Origin: Imbricaverruca yamaguchii
Taxonomy: Eukaryota > Arthropoda > Thecostraca > Neoverrucidae
Assembly: GCA_034440575.1 (NCBI GenBank)
Contig: JAOTOL010001615.1
Span: 1,586,001 to 1,650,000 of the forward strand
Direction of reading: 5' to 3'
DNA: 64,000 nucleotides
Shown here: positions 1 through 12,093 of the stretch, piece after piece
Numbering within the stretch: the stretch's first letter is position 1
Layout: each line of letters starts with the position of its first letter
The notes under the pieces: model-generated
Told to the model about the DNA's origin: nothing
What the model saw: only the letters and a program-made list of their open reading frames with translations
Databases searched by the model: none
Translations under genes and position numbers: made by a program

Positions 1-195
1 ACCAGGACTGGTCTGTCGTGGTCAAGCAGCCGTAACGGGCTGGGCTCATGCCGTCTGGCAGTCCGACCAGGACTGGTCTGTCGTGGTCAAGCAGCCGTAA
101 CGGGCTGGGCACATGCCGTCTGGCAGTCCGACCAGGACTGGTCTGTCGCGGTCAAGCAGCCGTAACGGGCTGGGCTCATGCCGTCTGGCAGTCCC
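1..195. repeat. 65-bp minisatellite, 3 copies, cut by window edge
   Basis: Three nearly identical 65-bp units start at 1, 66 and 131. The third diverges at its last base and the array stops near 196. It begins at base 1, so it probably continues to the left. Confidence 0.9.
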
Positions 196-1047
196 GTGAG
201 CAGTCCTGCCAACAGCCGTGACTGGAATCGACTGGGTGCATAACTCTGATAATTATAGGCAGCTAACTTGGGTGGCTGACGTAATGCATGGTGAAAGACA
301 GAGAAGAAAGACAAAGAGAGCTTGACATAAGTTCAGCTTTAGGCGGTGTATCTCCATCTTGTGACGCGCTTGTTTATCGGTCATCACGACAGCCTCATAC
401 TGCAAGTAAAATGTCGTTAACAGCCCCGATAAGCCAGGTTTTTACCCCGGCAAAATCATACTGTCATTCCGGTACGATTTCTTAGCTATGTAGCACGTCA
501 TTTCCTAGTTATGTCACACACCATCTTTACTATAATGGCTTTCAAATCGCTGCTTAAGTTCCACCTAGCCGGTGCCACGCCGAGACGGGGTTCGGCTGCG
601 TGATGTTCATGTAGCACAAACTGACTGTGCCACGAGATGCAGCAACGGGTTATCACCAGGGCACGAAACCCGGCTGTGTGTGCTGCGTCACAAAACACCG
701 CTCTGGCCAGGTCAAGCCTCCGTACAGGTCAACCGTCTCCGGGCAGTGGCCGGGACAACGGCCGATGGCTGTGTCAGCTGTCTCGGGCCCGGTGGAAAGT
801 CGCTGTTCAGGTCCACGGTGCAAAGCATAGCTCACGGCTGTAGGGCACGGCCATGGTGCACGGCTGGCTACCGAGGCTGGGCACCGAGCCTGGTTGCCGG
901 TTATCGACAAGCGAGAGAAATGTGTCCGCACTGTGTCACGAGTCGCTCAATGCGGATGCAAAGAGCAAATCTCAACCTTTCACCAGCGACATGCGACCTC
1001 GCTGGAAATCAGTTGAACAGTCGTGCCTTCTTCACACCATCAACTGA
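196..1047. other. unrecognised spacer
   Basis: No exon, RNA gene or mobile element was recognised. Short overlapping ORFs occur in several frames, as expected of GC-rich noncoding DNA. Confidence 0.5.
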
Positions 1048-1686
1048 TGGTTCGGCCGGTGGGTGATAAGCGTCCAGCGTCTGCTGCCTCCCGGCGTGGG
1101 GAACCGATGGCACGACCGGTGGGTGATAAGCGTCCAGCGTCTGCTACCTCCCGGCGTGGGGCACCGATGGTACGACCGGTGGGTGATAAGCGTCCTGCGT
1201 TTGCTGCCTCCCGGCGTGGGGCACCGATGGTACGACCGGTGGGTGATAAGCGTCCTGCGTTTGCTGCCTCCCGGCGTGGGGCACCGATGGTACGACCGGT
1301 GGGTGATAAGCGTCCTGCGTTTGCTGCCTCCCGGCGTGGGGCACCGATGGCATGACCGGTGGGTGATAAGCGTCCAGCGTCTGCTGCCTCCCGGCGTGGG
1401 GAACCGATGGCACGACCGGTGGGTGATAAGCGTCCTGCGTTTGCTGCCTCCCGGCGTTGGGCACCGATGGCATGACCGGTGGGTGATAAGCGTCCTGCGT
1501 TTGCTGCCTCCCGGCGTGGGGCACCGATGGCACGACCGGTCGGTGATAAGCGTCCAGCGTCTGCTGCCTCCCGGCGTGGGGCACCGATGGCACGACCGGT
1601 CGGTGATAAGCGTCCAGCGTCTGCTGCCTCCCGGCGTGGGGGACCGATGGCACGACCGGTGGGTGATAAGCGTCTAGCGTCTGCTG
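1048..1686. repeat. 60-bp minisatellite, about 10.6 copies
   Basis: The period is exactly 60 bp, marked by the core GGGTGATAAGCGTCC. Units vary at a few fixed sites (for example TCCAGCGTCT versus TCCTGCGTTT, and GCACC versus GAACC), which gives mappable unit types. Because 60 is divisible by 3 and a unit lacks stops in several frames, ORFs of 200-264 codons are open on both strands. I treat these as artefacts. Confidence 0.95.
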
Positions 1687-1688
1687 CC

Positions 1689-2825
1689 GGTGTGCGACTG
1701 TCATGAGAACGGCTTGCGATGGTCTGCCACTGAACTTTGGGCACCACGACACATTCTGCTGCGTGTGCCGATGCTTGGCCGGCGACTCTGCACGGACCTG
1801 TCCTGGCCCCACGTCCAAATCGGCCGCCGCTCAAGGATGTCCGGTGGGAAACAGCGGTCGCCCGCCCACACGAGATTGTTCAGGTCACGCTAGGCCTATC
1901 GCGACACATGCCGGAACATTTGGAGCCTTCGCGCTGCTGTACCTGACCATGCTACCTCGACTTTGCAATAATCGAGTGAAGAGTGTTAGATAGATGCGTA
2001 GATATTGATAGGTGTGTGAGATGTTGGTGGATGGTTTCTTGGGAATTTAGGACGTGGCACCGGTTGTAATGCTGAGTACCTTTTGTCCAGGTTTATGGTA
2101 TCTTATATTTTAAGGATTAACCCAGATGATCCCCTGTGGCTGGTATTAAGTCGGAACACTTCATTACTTTATAATAAGAATGAATAGTTGCTGCTTGAAT
2201 TAAGTGGCGTGCTGATATTACGAACACTAAGTCAGCATAAGCGCCGCTCTATAATCTATGAACCGTATCATCTGCGGAAGAAGCGTAGCCAGCCCAGTAT
2301 AAACCACTGTCGTTATCAGAACCGTCTTGTATGTAAAACACTAGTGTCATGATACCTATCCCTAGATGAACCACTGATGGGCCATTTGTAATGGCTCTCT
2401 GTTGACCATTGTGTTTGCTCCAGACCACTTCTAAAGCATGCACGTTGCAATAGTGTGGTGTGGTCCACTGGGTTGGGTGCAGAGTTGCGGAGGGCATTCG
2501 CTTTACTGAGAGCGGCTCCACCTGCCCGGCCTTGGTTGGACGGCACGTGGGCGGGTACGGAGGGAGTGATGAAGCAGAGTTACATCCTGGAACTTCACCC
2601 CGAGCCTTCTCGGTTCGCCTCCCATGGAATAGTGTGCAGATGAGATCATCTCTCGGCCGCCCACCGCTCAAGGCCCTGGCGACCGCCTCCGCCCCCCCCC
2701 CCCCGAACTTGCGGTAGAAGCGATCAGAGCTGGGGGCCGGGGAGCGGGGTGACTAATGTGTGCTGGCGCCGCACCTCGAACCCCATGGTGGGCGAATAAC
2801 CGTGAACTGGCCACCGACACGCGAG
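1689..2825. other. unrecognised spacer with a C tract
   Basis: No gene was recognised. A run of C occurs around 2692-2703. The part near 1990-2260 is AT-rich; the part next to the following array is GC-rich. Confidence 0.5.
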
Positions 2826-4134
2826 TGGGACAAGTCTGGTGATCTGTCTCACAGTCTGAGCCGGCCTCGGTGTGGTGTGTTTGGTGATGGTCCGGGTATG
2901 CCGGAGCGGCGGACAAGTCTGGTGATCTGTCTCGCAGTCTGAGCCGGCCTCGATGTGGTGTGTTCGGTGATGGGCGGTGCCCCACGTCATCTGTTCCAGT
3001 TTGGGCCCGCCCCCGTGTGGTGTGTTTGGTGATGGTCCGGGTATGCCGGAGCGGCGGACAAGTCTGGCGATCTGTCTCACAGTCTGAGCCGGCCTCGGTG
3101 TGGTGTGTTCGGTGATGGTCCGGGTATGCCGGAGCGGCGGACAAGTCTGGCGATCTGTCTCGCAGTCTGAGCCGGCCTCGGTGTGGTGTGTTCGGTGATG
3201 GTCCGGGTATGCCGGAGCGGCGGACAAGTCTGGCGATCTGTCTCGCAGTCTGAGCCGGCCTCGGTGTGGTGTGTTCGGTGATGGTCCGGGTATGCCGGAG
3301 CGGCGGACAAGTCCTGGATCTGTCTCGCAGTCTGAGCCGGCCTCGGTGTGGTGTGTTCGGTGATGGTCCGGGTATGCCGGAGCTGTGGACAAGTCTGGCG
3401 ATCTGTCTCGCAGTCTGAGCCGGCCTCGGTGTGGTGTGTTCGGGGATGGTCGGGGTATGCCGGAGCTGTGGACAAGTCTGGCGATCTGTCTCACAGTCTG
3501 AGCCGGCCTCGGTGTGGTGTGTTCGGTGATGGTCCGGGTATGCCGGAGCGGCGGACAAGTCTGGCGATCTGTCTCGCAGTCTGAGCCGGCCTCGGTGTGG
3601 TGTGTTCGGTGATGGTCCGGGTATGCCGGAGCGGCGGACAAGTCTGGTGATCTGTCTCGCAGTCTGAGCCGGCCTCGGTGTGGTGTGTTCGGTGATGGTC
3701 CGGGTATGTCGGAGCGGCGGACAAGTCTGGTGATCTGTCTCACAGTCTGAGCCGGCCTCGGTGTGGTGTGTTTGGTGATGGTCCGGGTATGCCGGAGCGG
3801 CGGACAAGTCTGGCGATCTGTCTCGCAGTCTGAGCCGGCCTCGGTGTGGTGTGTTCGGTGATGGTCCGGGTATGCCGGAGCGGCGGACAAGTCTGGTGAT
3901 CTGTCTCGCAGTCTGAGCCGGCCTCGGTGTGGTGTGTTTGGTGATGGTCCGGGTATGCCGGAGCTGTGGACAAGTCTGGTGATCTGTCTCACAGTCTGAG
4001 CCGGCCTCGGTGTGGTGTGTTTGGTGATGGTCCGGGTATGCCGGAGCGGCGGACAAGTCTGGCGATCTGTCTCGCAGTCTGAGCCGGCCTCGGTGTGGTG
4101 TGTTTGGTGATGGTCCGGGTATACCGGAGCGGCG
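2826..4134. repeat. 83-bp minisatellite, about 16 copies
   Basis: Units recur every 83 bp around the core GACAAGTCTGG and end in GTATGCCGGAGC. One irregular unit lies at about 2968-3015. Because 83 is not divisible by 3, the minus-strand ORFs of 490 and 516 codons read the unit in all three frames in turn. This is a repeat artefact and not a protein family. Confidence 0.95.
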
Positions 4135-4174
4135 CAGCACTCACAGTGACAGGACCAGTGAGCAACCCTGTGGT

Positions 4175-4720
4175 GGCCGGGGCATACTGCATACTTGTAT
4201 GAACCTGGATGCACTGCATGCCTAGGATGGGTCATGATATACTGCAAGCCCTTGCAGGCCCAGGTATACTGCATACCTGGGATGGGTTATGATATACTGC
4301 AAGCCTTTGCGGGCCCAGATATACTGTATAAGTGGGATGGGTTATGACATACTGTAAGCCCTTGCGGGCCCAGATAGACGGCATACCTGGGATGGGTTAT
4401 GATATACTGCAAGCCTTTGCGGGCCCAGATATACTGTATAAGTGGGATGGGTTATGACAAACTGTAAGCCCTTGCGGGCCCAGATAGACGGCATACCTGG
4501 GATGGGTTATGATATACTACGAGCTTTTGCGGCCCCAAATATACGGCATACCTCGAATGGGTTATGATATACTGCAAGCCCTTGCGGGCCCCGAAGTACG
4601 GCATACCTCTGATTGGATTTGATATCCTGCAAACCCTTGCGGACTCAAATATACTGCATAACGTGCAAATCCGAATATACTGCTCACCTGATACAGGCCT
4701 TGGAATACCGGACAGGCGAG
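4175..4720. repeat. degenerate ~58-bp minisatellite
   Basis: About nine imperfect units share GGGATGGGTTATGATATAC and GCGGGCCCAGATA. Divergence grows towards the right end, which suggests a decaying array edge. Confidence 0.85.
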
Positions 4721-4899
4721 GTTTGGCATATTGTGCACACGAAGCTTAGATATATTGCGCACTTGTGACCTGGATATATGGTGGGCTTGGATATATGGTG
4801 GGCTTGGATATATCGCGCACTTTGAGTCTACCTGGACATAATGAATTGAGTGCGCACCCGCGGGCCTGACATGGCTGCACTGGGTGTAACTGTGGTGTG

Positions 4900-5735
4900 T
4901 TCCTCGACATGTACATCAGTGCTGGGGTACCTGCCACGACGGCATAGCTGGTACATAGCTGTATATATGTAGCTCAGTGCTTCGGTGCCTGCCCCAGCCT
5001 CCACAGCTGGTACGGAGCTGTAGATATGCACCTCAGTGCTGGGGTGCTGAGGTGCCTGCCCCAGCCTCCACAGCTGGTACGGAGCTGTAGATATGCACCT
5101 CAGTGCTGGGGTGCTGAGGTGCCTGCTCTGCCTCCACAGCTGGTACGGAGCTGTAGATATGTACTCCAAGTGGGGTGACCTCAGTGCTGGGGTGCTGAGG
5201 TGCCTGCCCCAGCCTCCACAGCTGGTACGGAGCTGTAGATATGCACCTCAGTGCTGGGGTGCTGAGGTGCCGCCGCCCCACAGCTGGTACGGAGCTGTAG
5301 ATTGTACCTCAGGCTGGGGTGCTGAGGTGCCTGCTCTGCCTCCACAGCTGGTACGGAGCTGTAGATATGTACCTCAGAGCTGGGGTGCTGAGGTGCCTGC
5401 TCTGCCTCCACAGCTGGTACGGAGCTGTAGATATGTACCTCAGTGCTGGGGTGCTGAGGTGCCTGCTCTGCCTCCACAGCTGGTACGGAGCTGTAGATAT
5501 GTACCTAGGCTGGGGTGCTGAGGTGCCTGCTCTGCCTCCACAGCTGGTACGGAGCTGTAGATATGTACCTCAGAGCTGAGGTGCTGAGGTGCCTGCTCTG
5601 CCTCCACAGCTGGTACGGAGCTGTAGATATGTACCTCAGAGCTGAGGTGCTGAGGTGCCTGCTCTGCCTCCACAGCTGGTACAGAGCTATTGATATGTAC
5701 CTCAGAGCTGAGGTATCTCATCGACCTCCACAGTT
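4900..5735. repeat. 66-bp minisatellite, about 12 copies
   Basis: Units carry CAGCTGGTACGGAGCTGTAG and CTCAGTGCTGGGGTGCTGAG. Spacing is mostly 66 bp, with some shorter and longer units (near 5160-5180 and 5270-5310). The last units are degenerate. ORFs on both strands follow the repeat. Confidence 0.93.
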
Positions 5736-6000
5736 GGAGCAGAGCTGACCTGACCGCCATCAGGCCTGTAGATGGACCGTGGACGGTCTAACCTCTCCAC
5801 AACTGTCCTGCCCGTTGTCCCCCCCCCCCACCCCCACACGAACGTGGCGTCACGGTGAAAGGTGTCATGACCTCCGCAGTCGATGATGACCTCGGCTTGA
5901 CTGTGACGCCACCGCCAACGGTGACGAGTCCCACCCAGGGGTGGCAGAAGCAGCGCAGACGCTTCCGCTGCTCACCGAGCCGAACAGCACTCTGCATCAC

Positions 6001-6136
6001 GTCCACTGGCGACCACTGGCGTCCACTGGCGTCCACTGGCGTCCACTGGCGTCCACTGGCGTCCACTGGCGTCCACTGGCGTCCACTGGCGTCCACTGGC
6101 GTCCACTGGCGTCCACTGGCGTCCACTGGCGTCCAC
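6001..6136. repeat. 10-bp minisatellite (GTCCACTGGC)n
   Basis: About 13 almost perfect copies of GTCCACTGGC; only the second unit differs by one base. Such homogeneity suggests recent expansion. A C-rich tract at 5820-5833 lies just upstream. Confidence 0.95.
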
Positions 6137-7546
6137 GGCTGGCACTGGTGCATCATCGAACGTCATACGACAGTCGTGTCCGTGTGGCCAACCAAGGGAG
6201 ATCGTGCATTGGTTAGACTGAAGAAGTAACGTAAAACGTGCCTTTAGTGGAGGCTTGTAGATACCTACTTGAGTGCGGGGATCTGGTTTGGAAGCTGTTG
6301 GCCATTCCAAGCCTGGAGGCGTGACGGTGCATCACCAGCATTTGCACCAGAACGCATACATTCACGCTCACTAAGCGAACAGCTCACTCACAGCGACCAG
6401 ACAAAACCACTGCAGAAGTGGCCAAAACGCCCAATCTCGGCAATCCGTTGGATCCCGTCCGTATTGCGGCCTTCTCCAGCAGGGGAACCGAAATCTCGCT
6501 GAAAGATGCTCGCATGATGTAAGGTGCACGATGACAGCATTGCCTGTGCTGCTGACTGTCATCTCATCAGCAGACAAAACATGGGATGGCTCTGAACACG
6601 GCATGATCGCGAGCATGATGCTCTGAAATGTGTGCACTGCGTGTTCACATTGCCCGAAAATGTTAGATAGATTGGCAGCAGAAGAAGACATCGTTCCTCA
6701 GCGCCCGTTCCGCTCGGCGTCTTCCAGCACCAATATGATTCTGCAACGTCACTGGAAAATCGTCACACGTGACTGCGTGACAACATAGCCTGTGCTGCTG
6801 TTGTCTCATCAGCAGACGAAACATGACAGGGCTCTGAATACGGCGTGAAATCTCCCGCGGCATGTACTTCGTCTGCCTACTCGCATGCGAAATAGCTTTT
6901 ATACAAATTTAAACAGAATATAGCCCTGAACTCACGCACCATTACTGATCCTTAATTAAAATGCCTGAATGCCCTGGGTGACCATGTGTGGCATCGTCAT
7001 CAAGCGGAACAACAGCTGCATGATAATCGTGACGTCACGCTGAGGGAGCACTCGGCGAACACTGTTACCTGGCTGCGACGGTGTATCCCGATGAGGGAAA
7101 CAGACAAATGCCTCCCACTTGCCATTGATTAGCTGGCTTCGGAACTCACCCCACGCAATTTTTCCGAACTCTGGCGCGATCCTTGGGAACCCACTATTTC
7201 ACTGCCAGCATATATGTGACAAACTATGCCGTTCAAGAAGTCCCGAAATACAATGTGGACTTTTTTTTTAATGGAAGCGGGGTCTCCATTGTGTGCAAAC
7301 TCTGGAAGATAAACAAAAGTATATCTAGTGGGCTACCGACACTACACAGCACCAATGATTTCTTCGGTTACACTCACAGCCGTGTGGTGAGCACAGGGAC
7401 GAGACGGCATCTGAGAGACAGTTTGGCTCCAGTGAATGGCCCATGTGGCGCACGGCTGTCCTCGCTCTGTTGGTCAAGGCCACGGTCAGTAGGTGGTCGG
7501 CCGTGTGCGGTGGCGCCGGCCCCCTCACCGCCCACGTCACACTGCC
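6137..7546. other. unrecognised spacer with a ~250-bp imperfect duplication
   Basis: No gene was recognised. The stretch at about 6528-6610 resembles 6776-6855: both carry CCTGTGCTGCTG, a CTCATCAGCAGAC stretch and GGCTCTGAA. This indicates an old direct duplication offset by about 250 bp. Confidence 0.6.
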
Positions 7547-7830
7547 GGGTCAGGTCTGGTCGGCAGGTGTGGTGTGTTATCGCCTGGGATGGCGGGTCAG
7601 GTCTGGTCGGCAGGTGTGGTGTGTTATCGCCTGGGGTAACGGGTCAGGTCTGGTCGGCAGGTGTGGTGTGTTATTGCCTGGGGTAACGGGTCAGGTCTGG
7701 TCGGCAGGTGTGGTGTGTTATTGCCTGGGGTAACGGGTCAGGTCTGGTCGGCAGGTACGGTGTGTTATCGCCTGGGGTGACGGGTCAGGTCTGGTCGGCA
7801 GGTGTGGTGTATTATTGCCTCGGGTCGATC
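7547..7830. repeat. 47-bp minisatellite, 6 copies
   Basis: Units of 47 bp carry GGGTCAGGTCTGGTCGGCAG followed by GTGTGTTATYGCCTGGG. The copies are highly similar. Confidence 0.93.
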
Positions 7831-7989
7831 TCGAGTGCCGGGTACCCCGAGTGTCACCTGTGTGTTGATGCTGGGTGCCTGGCACCCAGACCGTGCCCTG
7901 GTGGTGCCTCTGGCGGTGCTGTGTTTCACCCATGCACTCCGGATGTCAGTACGTGGGGTGGTGATTCCGGTGATGGTGACGACCCCACT

Positions 7990-8252
7990 CCACCACCACA
8001 GGCTCAGGCTGACACTACCCCGTTACCACAGGTCCGGGCTGACACCACCCCGTTACCACAGGCTCAGGCTGACACCACTTCGTTACCACAGGCCCGGACT
8101 GACACCACCCCGTTACCACAGGCTTGGGCTGACACCACCCCGTTACCATAGGCTCGGGCTGACACCACCCCGTTACCACAGGCTCGGGCTGACACCACCC
8201 CGTTACCACAGGCCCAGGCTGACACCATCCAGTTACCACAGGCTCGGGATGG
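7990..8252. repeat. 30-bp minisatellite, about 8.5 copies
   Basis: Units of 30 bp carry GACACCACCCCGTTACCACA followed by GGCTCGGGCT variants. It lies 160 bp after the 47-bp array and shares no obvious sequence with it. Confidence 0.92.
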
Positions 8253-9268
8253 ACGTCATCACAGTAAGCTGAAGGGCATCGGCGACCTATTAACAGGTCC
8301 AGTGCTGACCAACCTTTATGGTGACTGAGCTGAGACGGGCTTCGATCTCGTGTTGGTGGCAGACAGTTAGATACATACGTTGTACACCAAGTGTCGTCGA
8401 ACCCCGCGGCCAGTAGCTATTCTATCGAAAGTAACGGGTGTTTTTTTTAAGCTAATTTATAGCAAACTGAGTGGGACCGGTGTCCAGCACCAGCACTGGC
8501 TGCAATTATTCCGTAACCAAACGTTCATCATCTGTTGGCTGTACGAATGCTGCTATTTTTTAATGTTAGTTATATGCCAGGTTATTGAACATTCATCATG
8601 TTGGTATCAAAGCAATCACCAGACTAATAACAGCTCGATCACTAGGCCGTAAACATCAATGTTAGTTACTTGCGATAACATATTTGCATCTGAACCGCGA
8701 CAGGAAAGTTGCATTAGCTTCCGAAGTCATGGAATACCACAATCACTGTGACACGCCCGGCCTTAATGTTATCAGATGCATGTGCACTAACTCTGGCAGT
8801 GGTGCAGCCAGACTTTCATCTCGTTTGGACGACACTCAGGGGGATGGCATGTCCGCCCATAACCCCTACCAAATGGATGGGCGGACACTTAATTTTTTTG
8901 GACATGAGTTGAATCATAATGTTCTAAATTAATTATCAACCTTCGGCATCCTAAGCGAAAATCCTTTGCCAACGAAAGTCATCCATTTTTCGTGTGGCAT
9001 TCTATTCAGCATTGAATGAATGGAGACAAATCTGCTGGAACCAGTGTTGTTTTCTGGGGCTCTGGCGCCTATTGACCCAAGGGGCCCCTAGGCCTCCCTG
9101 TGTGCCCAGAGGAGGCTCCGATAGGAGTTTCCCCGCGGGACCTGAGGACCACATGTACGGTCCATTGAGAAACTGGCCGATGGGCCCTCTGAGCAAGCAA
9201 AAGGCCTCCTGAGAACCCCCTCAGCGTCAAAAGAGGATCTTGACCATCCACAGGGAACCGTGAACCTC
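8253..9268. other. unrecognised spacer
   Basis: No coding exon, RNA gene or mobile-element signature was recognised. Short ORFs here have no family resemblance that I can name. Confidence 0.45.
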
Positions 9269-9376
9269 GTTGAGTGCCCAGAGGAGGCTCAGCAGGGGCT
9301 CCGTTGAGTGCCCAGAGGAGGCTCAGCAGGGGCTCCGTTGAGTGCCCAGAGGAGGCTCAGCAGGGGCTCCGTTGAG
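9269..9376. repeat. 34-bp minisatellite, 3 copies
   Basis: Three consecutive 34-bp units carry GTTGAGTGCCCAGAGGAGG followed by CTCAGCAGGGGCTCC. The next 400 bp hold C tracts at 9421-9434 but no recognised feature. Confidence 0.9.
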
Positions 9377-9769
9377 GGACTAGGAGGCCTACACGGCCAC
9401 CGAGAGCCCGACTAATTGACCCCTCCCCCCCCCCCTGAGTAACCAGAGGGCTCCCGGGGTGGCCGTGAGCAAAAGGACCTATTTGGCAATATCAGAGCCT
9501 CGTGAGTGGTCCAAGGGCCCACTCAGCAGCAGACGTGGACCTGTGAGTGGTCATAGGGTCTCTGAGCAGCCGCAGGGCGTCTGCGGACTCCGTCAGTAAC
9601 AAAAGATGGTCTGAGTATCCAGATGGTGCACCCTGAATGGGCAGAGGGTAGGCTCTAACAACCACAGTGGCATGTGAGTAGCCAAAGGGGTCTCCTCAGC
9701 GGACCTCGTGAGCGTCCAGAACGCAGTGGCCACAGTAACCCTCTCAGTGATGAGAAGCTGTCGACCATC

Positions 9770-10170
9770 GCCGCACCGCACTGCTCACGCCGGCCGGTGT
9801 GACCGGTGTGAGCAGGGCTCCGACTGCCACACCAGCCCGGCCGTCCGGCCGTGCTGTGCTGGATTGGCACGGGTGTCAGTCACTGCCGCGGTGCACAGTG
9901 CCACCTCTCTCCCCCTCCTCCCCCCGGCCGGTTGGGCGGGGGTGAGGAGGGTTCCACCACCCAGTGGTGTGGTGCCGACCTCTGCTGCACCGCACTGCTC
10001 ACGCCGGCCGGTGTGACCGGTGTGAGCAGGGCTCCGACTGCCACACCAGCCTGGCCGTCCGGCCGCAGTGTGCTGGATTTGGCACGGATGTCAGTCACTG
10101 CCGCGACAGACGGTGCACAGATGCCGACCTCCGCTGCACCTCACTATTCAGGCCGGCCGGTGTGACCGAC
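9770..10170. repeat. ~212-bp duplicated block plus partial third copy
   Basis: A block starting GCACCGCACTGCTCACGCC at about 9772 recurs at about 9984. A shorter, diverged copy begins near 10134. Each carries GGCCGGTGTGACCGG. Confidence 0.85.
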
Positions 10171-10911
10171 ACGCAGCAGCACTACATCGACCAGACGGAC
10201 CCACACCTGTCATAGCAACGCCGCTCTACATCGGTCCTCCATGAGCCGCGTGCTTTTGTTCAGCGGACTCGACACATGCGATCTTGATGCAATCACTGTA
10301 CGACCAGCCACAGTAGCCAAGCCTTAGACGGAGCCGCCAAGGTTAACCAGGCGTCCAGCCTTGGGCCCGATTCCACCGATTAGCCCACGACAGAACCGTT
10401 CCCATAATCCGGGTCTACGATGTCCTGATTCGTCCTCATTGCCCAGCCCACTCATTATTGTTCTGTTGTTGTTGCCCCTCCGCCCACAGGACTTTGATGT
10501 CCTTGGAAGACTTTGTGTGCATCTGTGCATTTCGCGTCCGCCAAAACTGGTAGTACTGCTTTGCTCAATCAGCTGGACTCCTACCTGTGTGCGCCAGATA
10601 TGGTCACGTGTCTCATTGCACATCGTGTCCCCATCGTGACCCCCCTCCCCCCCCCCTGGAGGAAGAGAGCTCGGAACACCTGTTGAATGCACCACTGCTA
10701 TGTGCAAATGCTGACATCACCCACGTCTCTGGACCAGATTACAACGATATAACAAAAAAAACAAAATATAACGATTAATCATTTTCAACGACGCAATCTT
10801 GCTCAACATTTCCACTTCACTTAAAAACAATTTGTAATCACTGGAGGTCTAAGTCGCAGCCAATGATGCCTGATATTCTGTATTCATCCATCTGCCTGTA
10901 TTCATCCCCAG
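10171..10911. other. intron or upstream DNA before the first recognised ZP exon
   Basis: No exon was recognised. The last ~40 bases before 10912 are pyrimidine-rich and end in CCCCAG, a good splice acceptor, so this is probably intron. The exons for the N-terminal half of the ZP protein must lie further left or outside the window. Confidence 0.55.
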
Positions 10912-11148
10912 TCAGCTGGACGCGACTGCGCTGTCGACAACAGGTCCGTCGGCTCCGATGCCCGTCTGCTCGATGAAGATCTACAGCGACATCGCCGACA
11001 AGACGATCGCCGAAACCGTCAAGATCGGCGACCCACTGACGCTTGAGATCAGCATCGACGAGCAGGAGGTGTACGGCATGCGCGTCATCGACTGCGTCGT
11101 GCGAGACGGCATGGGTTGGGGACAGCAGCAGCTCATTAACACTGACGG
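10912..11148 (+). CDS. ZP-domain membrane protein, exon A (internal)
   Basis: First of four plus-strand exons encoding the C-terminal half of a zona pellucida (ZP) domain protein. These are secreted or membrane-anchored proteins that polymerise in apical extracellular matrix; in arthropods they shape cuticle and epithelial surfaces. The reading frame runs through STTGPSAP, PVCSMKIYSD, a glycine/aspartate turn (KIGDPLTLEIS), YGMRVIDCVVRDG and GWGQQQLINTDG. This is the inter-ZP linker and start of the ZP-C subdomain, with two conserved cysteines (PVC and IDC). The acceptor is CCCCAG before 10912; AG at 10914-10915 is an alternative. The donor is GG|GTGAGC at 11149, splitting a glycine codon (phase 2). 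Third positions are GC-rich, unlike the flanking DNA. The family is clear but the orthologue is not, so I give no symbol. Confidence 0.9.
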
Positions 11149-11337
11149 GTGAGCACCGAGGTAGACCGAATGTGCAGCAGTTCCTGGTGTTGGCTATAGT
11201 CAGTATGTTAAATCAGAGGGGGGGGGGGCTCATGTAAGGGCAGACGTTTAGAGATATACTTTGAAAAGTGATATTTTAGTGAGAAACAAAGGGAGATAAG
11301 GATATAAATGCGATAGAGAAAGAAAGTAACAGATAGA

Positions 11338-11408
11338 CGGAGAGAGAGAGAGAGAGAGGGAGAGAGAGAGAGGGAGAGAGAGAGAGAGGGAGAGGGAGAG
11401 AAAGGAGA
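11338..11408. repeat. GA microsatellite in ZP intron 1
   Basis: Imperfect (GA)n/(GGGA)n tract within the 782-bp intron 11149-11930. A run of G lies near 11219-11229. The rest of the intron shows nothing recognisable. Confidence 0.9.
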
Positions 11409-11930
11409 GCGCGATCAATAGAAAGAGAACGACAGTGAGTGAGTAAGAGAGTAGGAAGGGATAGGGCAGATAAAAACGTCATAGGTGATTGGGAATGTCT
11501 AAGAGACAGGCATTTCTCTAATTATTGCACGAAATGTGTGGTGTGCAGGGTTTCACGAACCCTTAGTTCAGTCAGGAAGTTCAAAACACTGACCGCGCTG
11601 TCCTGTATCGGTGTCTTTTGCCGCACTGAAGTTCGTCGAGCAGGTTTTTGTTTTCCAGAAAATGTAGCAATCATCGTGTTTTGACCGTGCGCTCGGCCAG
11701 CTTGCTAGCGCTGCGAGTAAGTGAGGTAGGCCTATATCCTTTTGGGGTGGAATTACTTTTGTGCGGCTTTAATAGTGGGATGACTATCACCTCCCCGCAA
11801 ATGGAGCAGTGCGAGCTCATGAGGTTGGCCCATTATACCTCGCCCTGCTCCAGTTTCGTCTCAAGAGAGGACAGGCATCAGCCAACGTCTGAATGTGGCC
11901 TGACCTCGCCTGACCTCGGTCTGTCCACAG

Positions 11931-12093
11931 CTGCCCGGTAGACTACGAGATCCTGGGCCCGATGAAGTACAGCGACACGAAGACGAGCGGCTCCGTGCGC
12001 TTCGAGGCGCACAAGTTCCCGTACACAGACTCCGTGTACTACCAGTGCAGGGTGCGGCTGTGCCTCAAGTACGCCGGCGGCTGCGACACTGTG
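11931..12093 (+). CDS. ZP-domain membrane protein, exon B (internal)
   Basis: This exon continues exon A: its first base completes the split glycine codon and is followed by CPVDYEILGPM, then VRFEAHKFPYTDSVYYQC, RVRLCLKY and GGCDTV. It carries four cysteines (CPVD, YYQC, RLC, GGC). The spacing and the F-A-H-K-F-P / Y-Q-C motif are typical of arthropod ZP-C subdomains. The acceptor is CTGTCCACAG before 11931 and the donor is GTG|GTAGGT at 12094 (phase 0). The exon is 163 nt. Joining frames across introns 1 and 2 gives uninterrupted ZP-C sequence, so this copy looks intact. Confidence 0.93.

Noticed and set aside
1048..1686. CRISPR-like regular repeats (also 30762-31222 and 59325-60030)
   Set aside because: Whole units are repeated with no unique spacers; these are eukaryotic minisatellites with no cas genes.
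2668..4274. 490- and 516-codon minus-strand ORFs
   Set aside because: They read an 83-bp minisatellite in rotating frames; the two overlapping frames encode the same peptides out of step.
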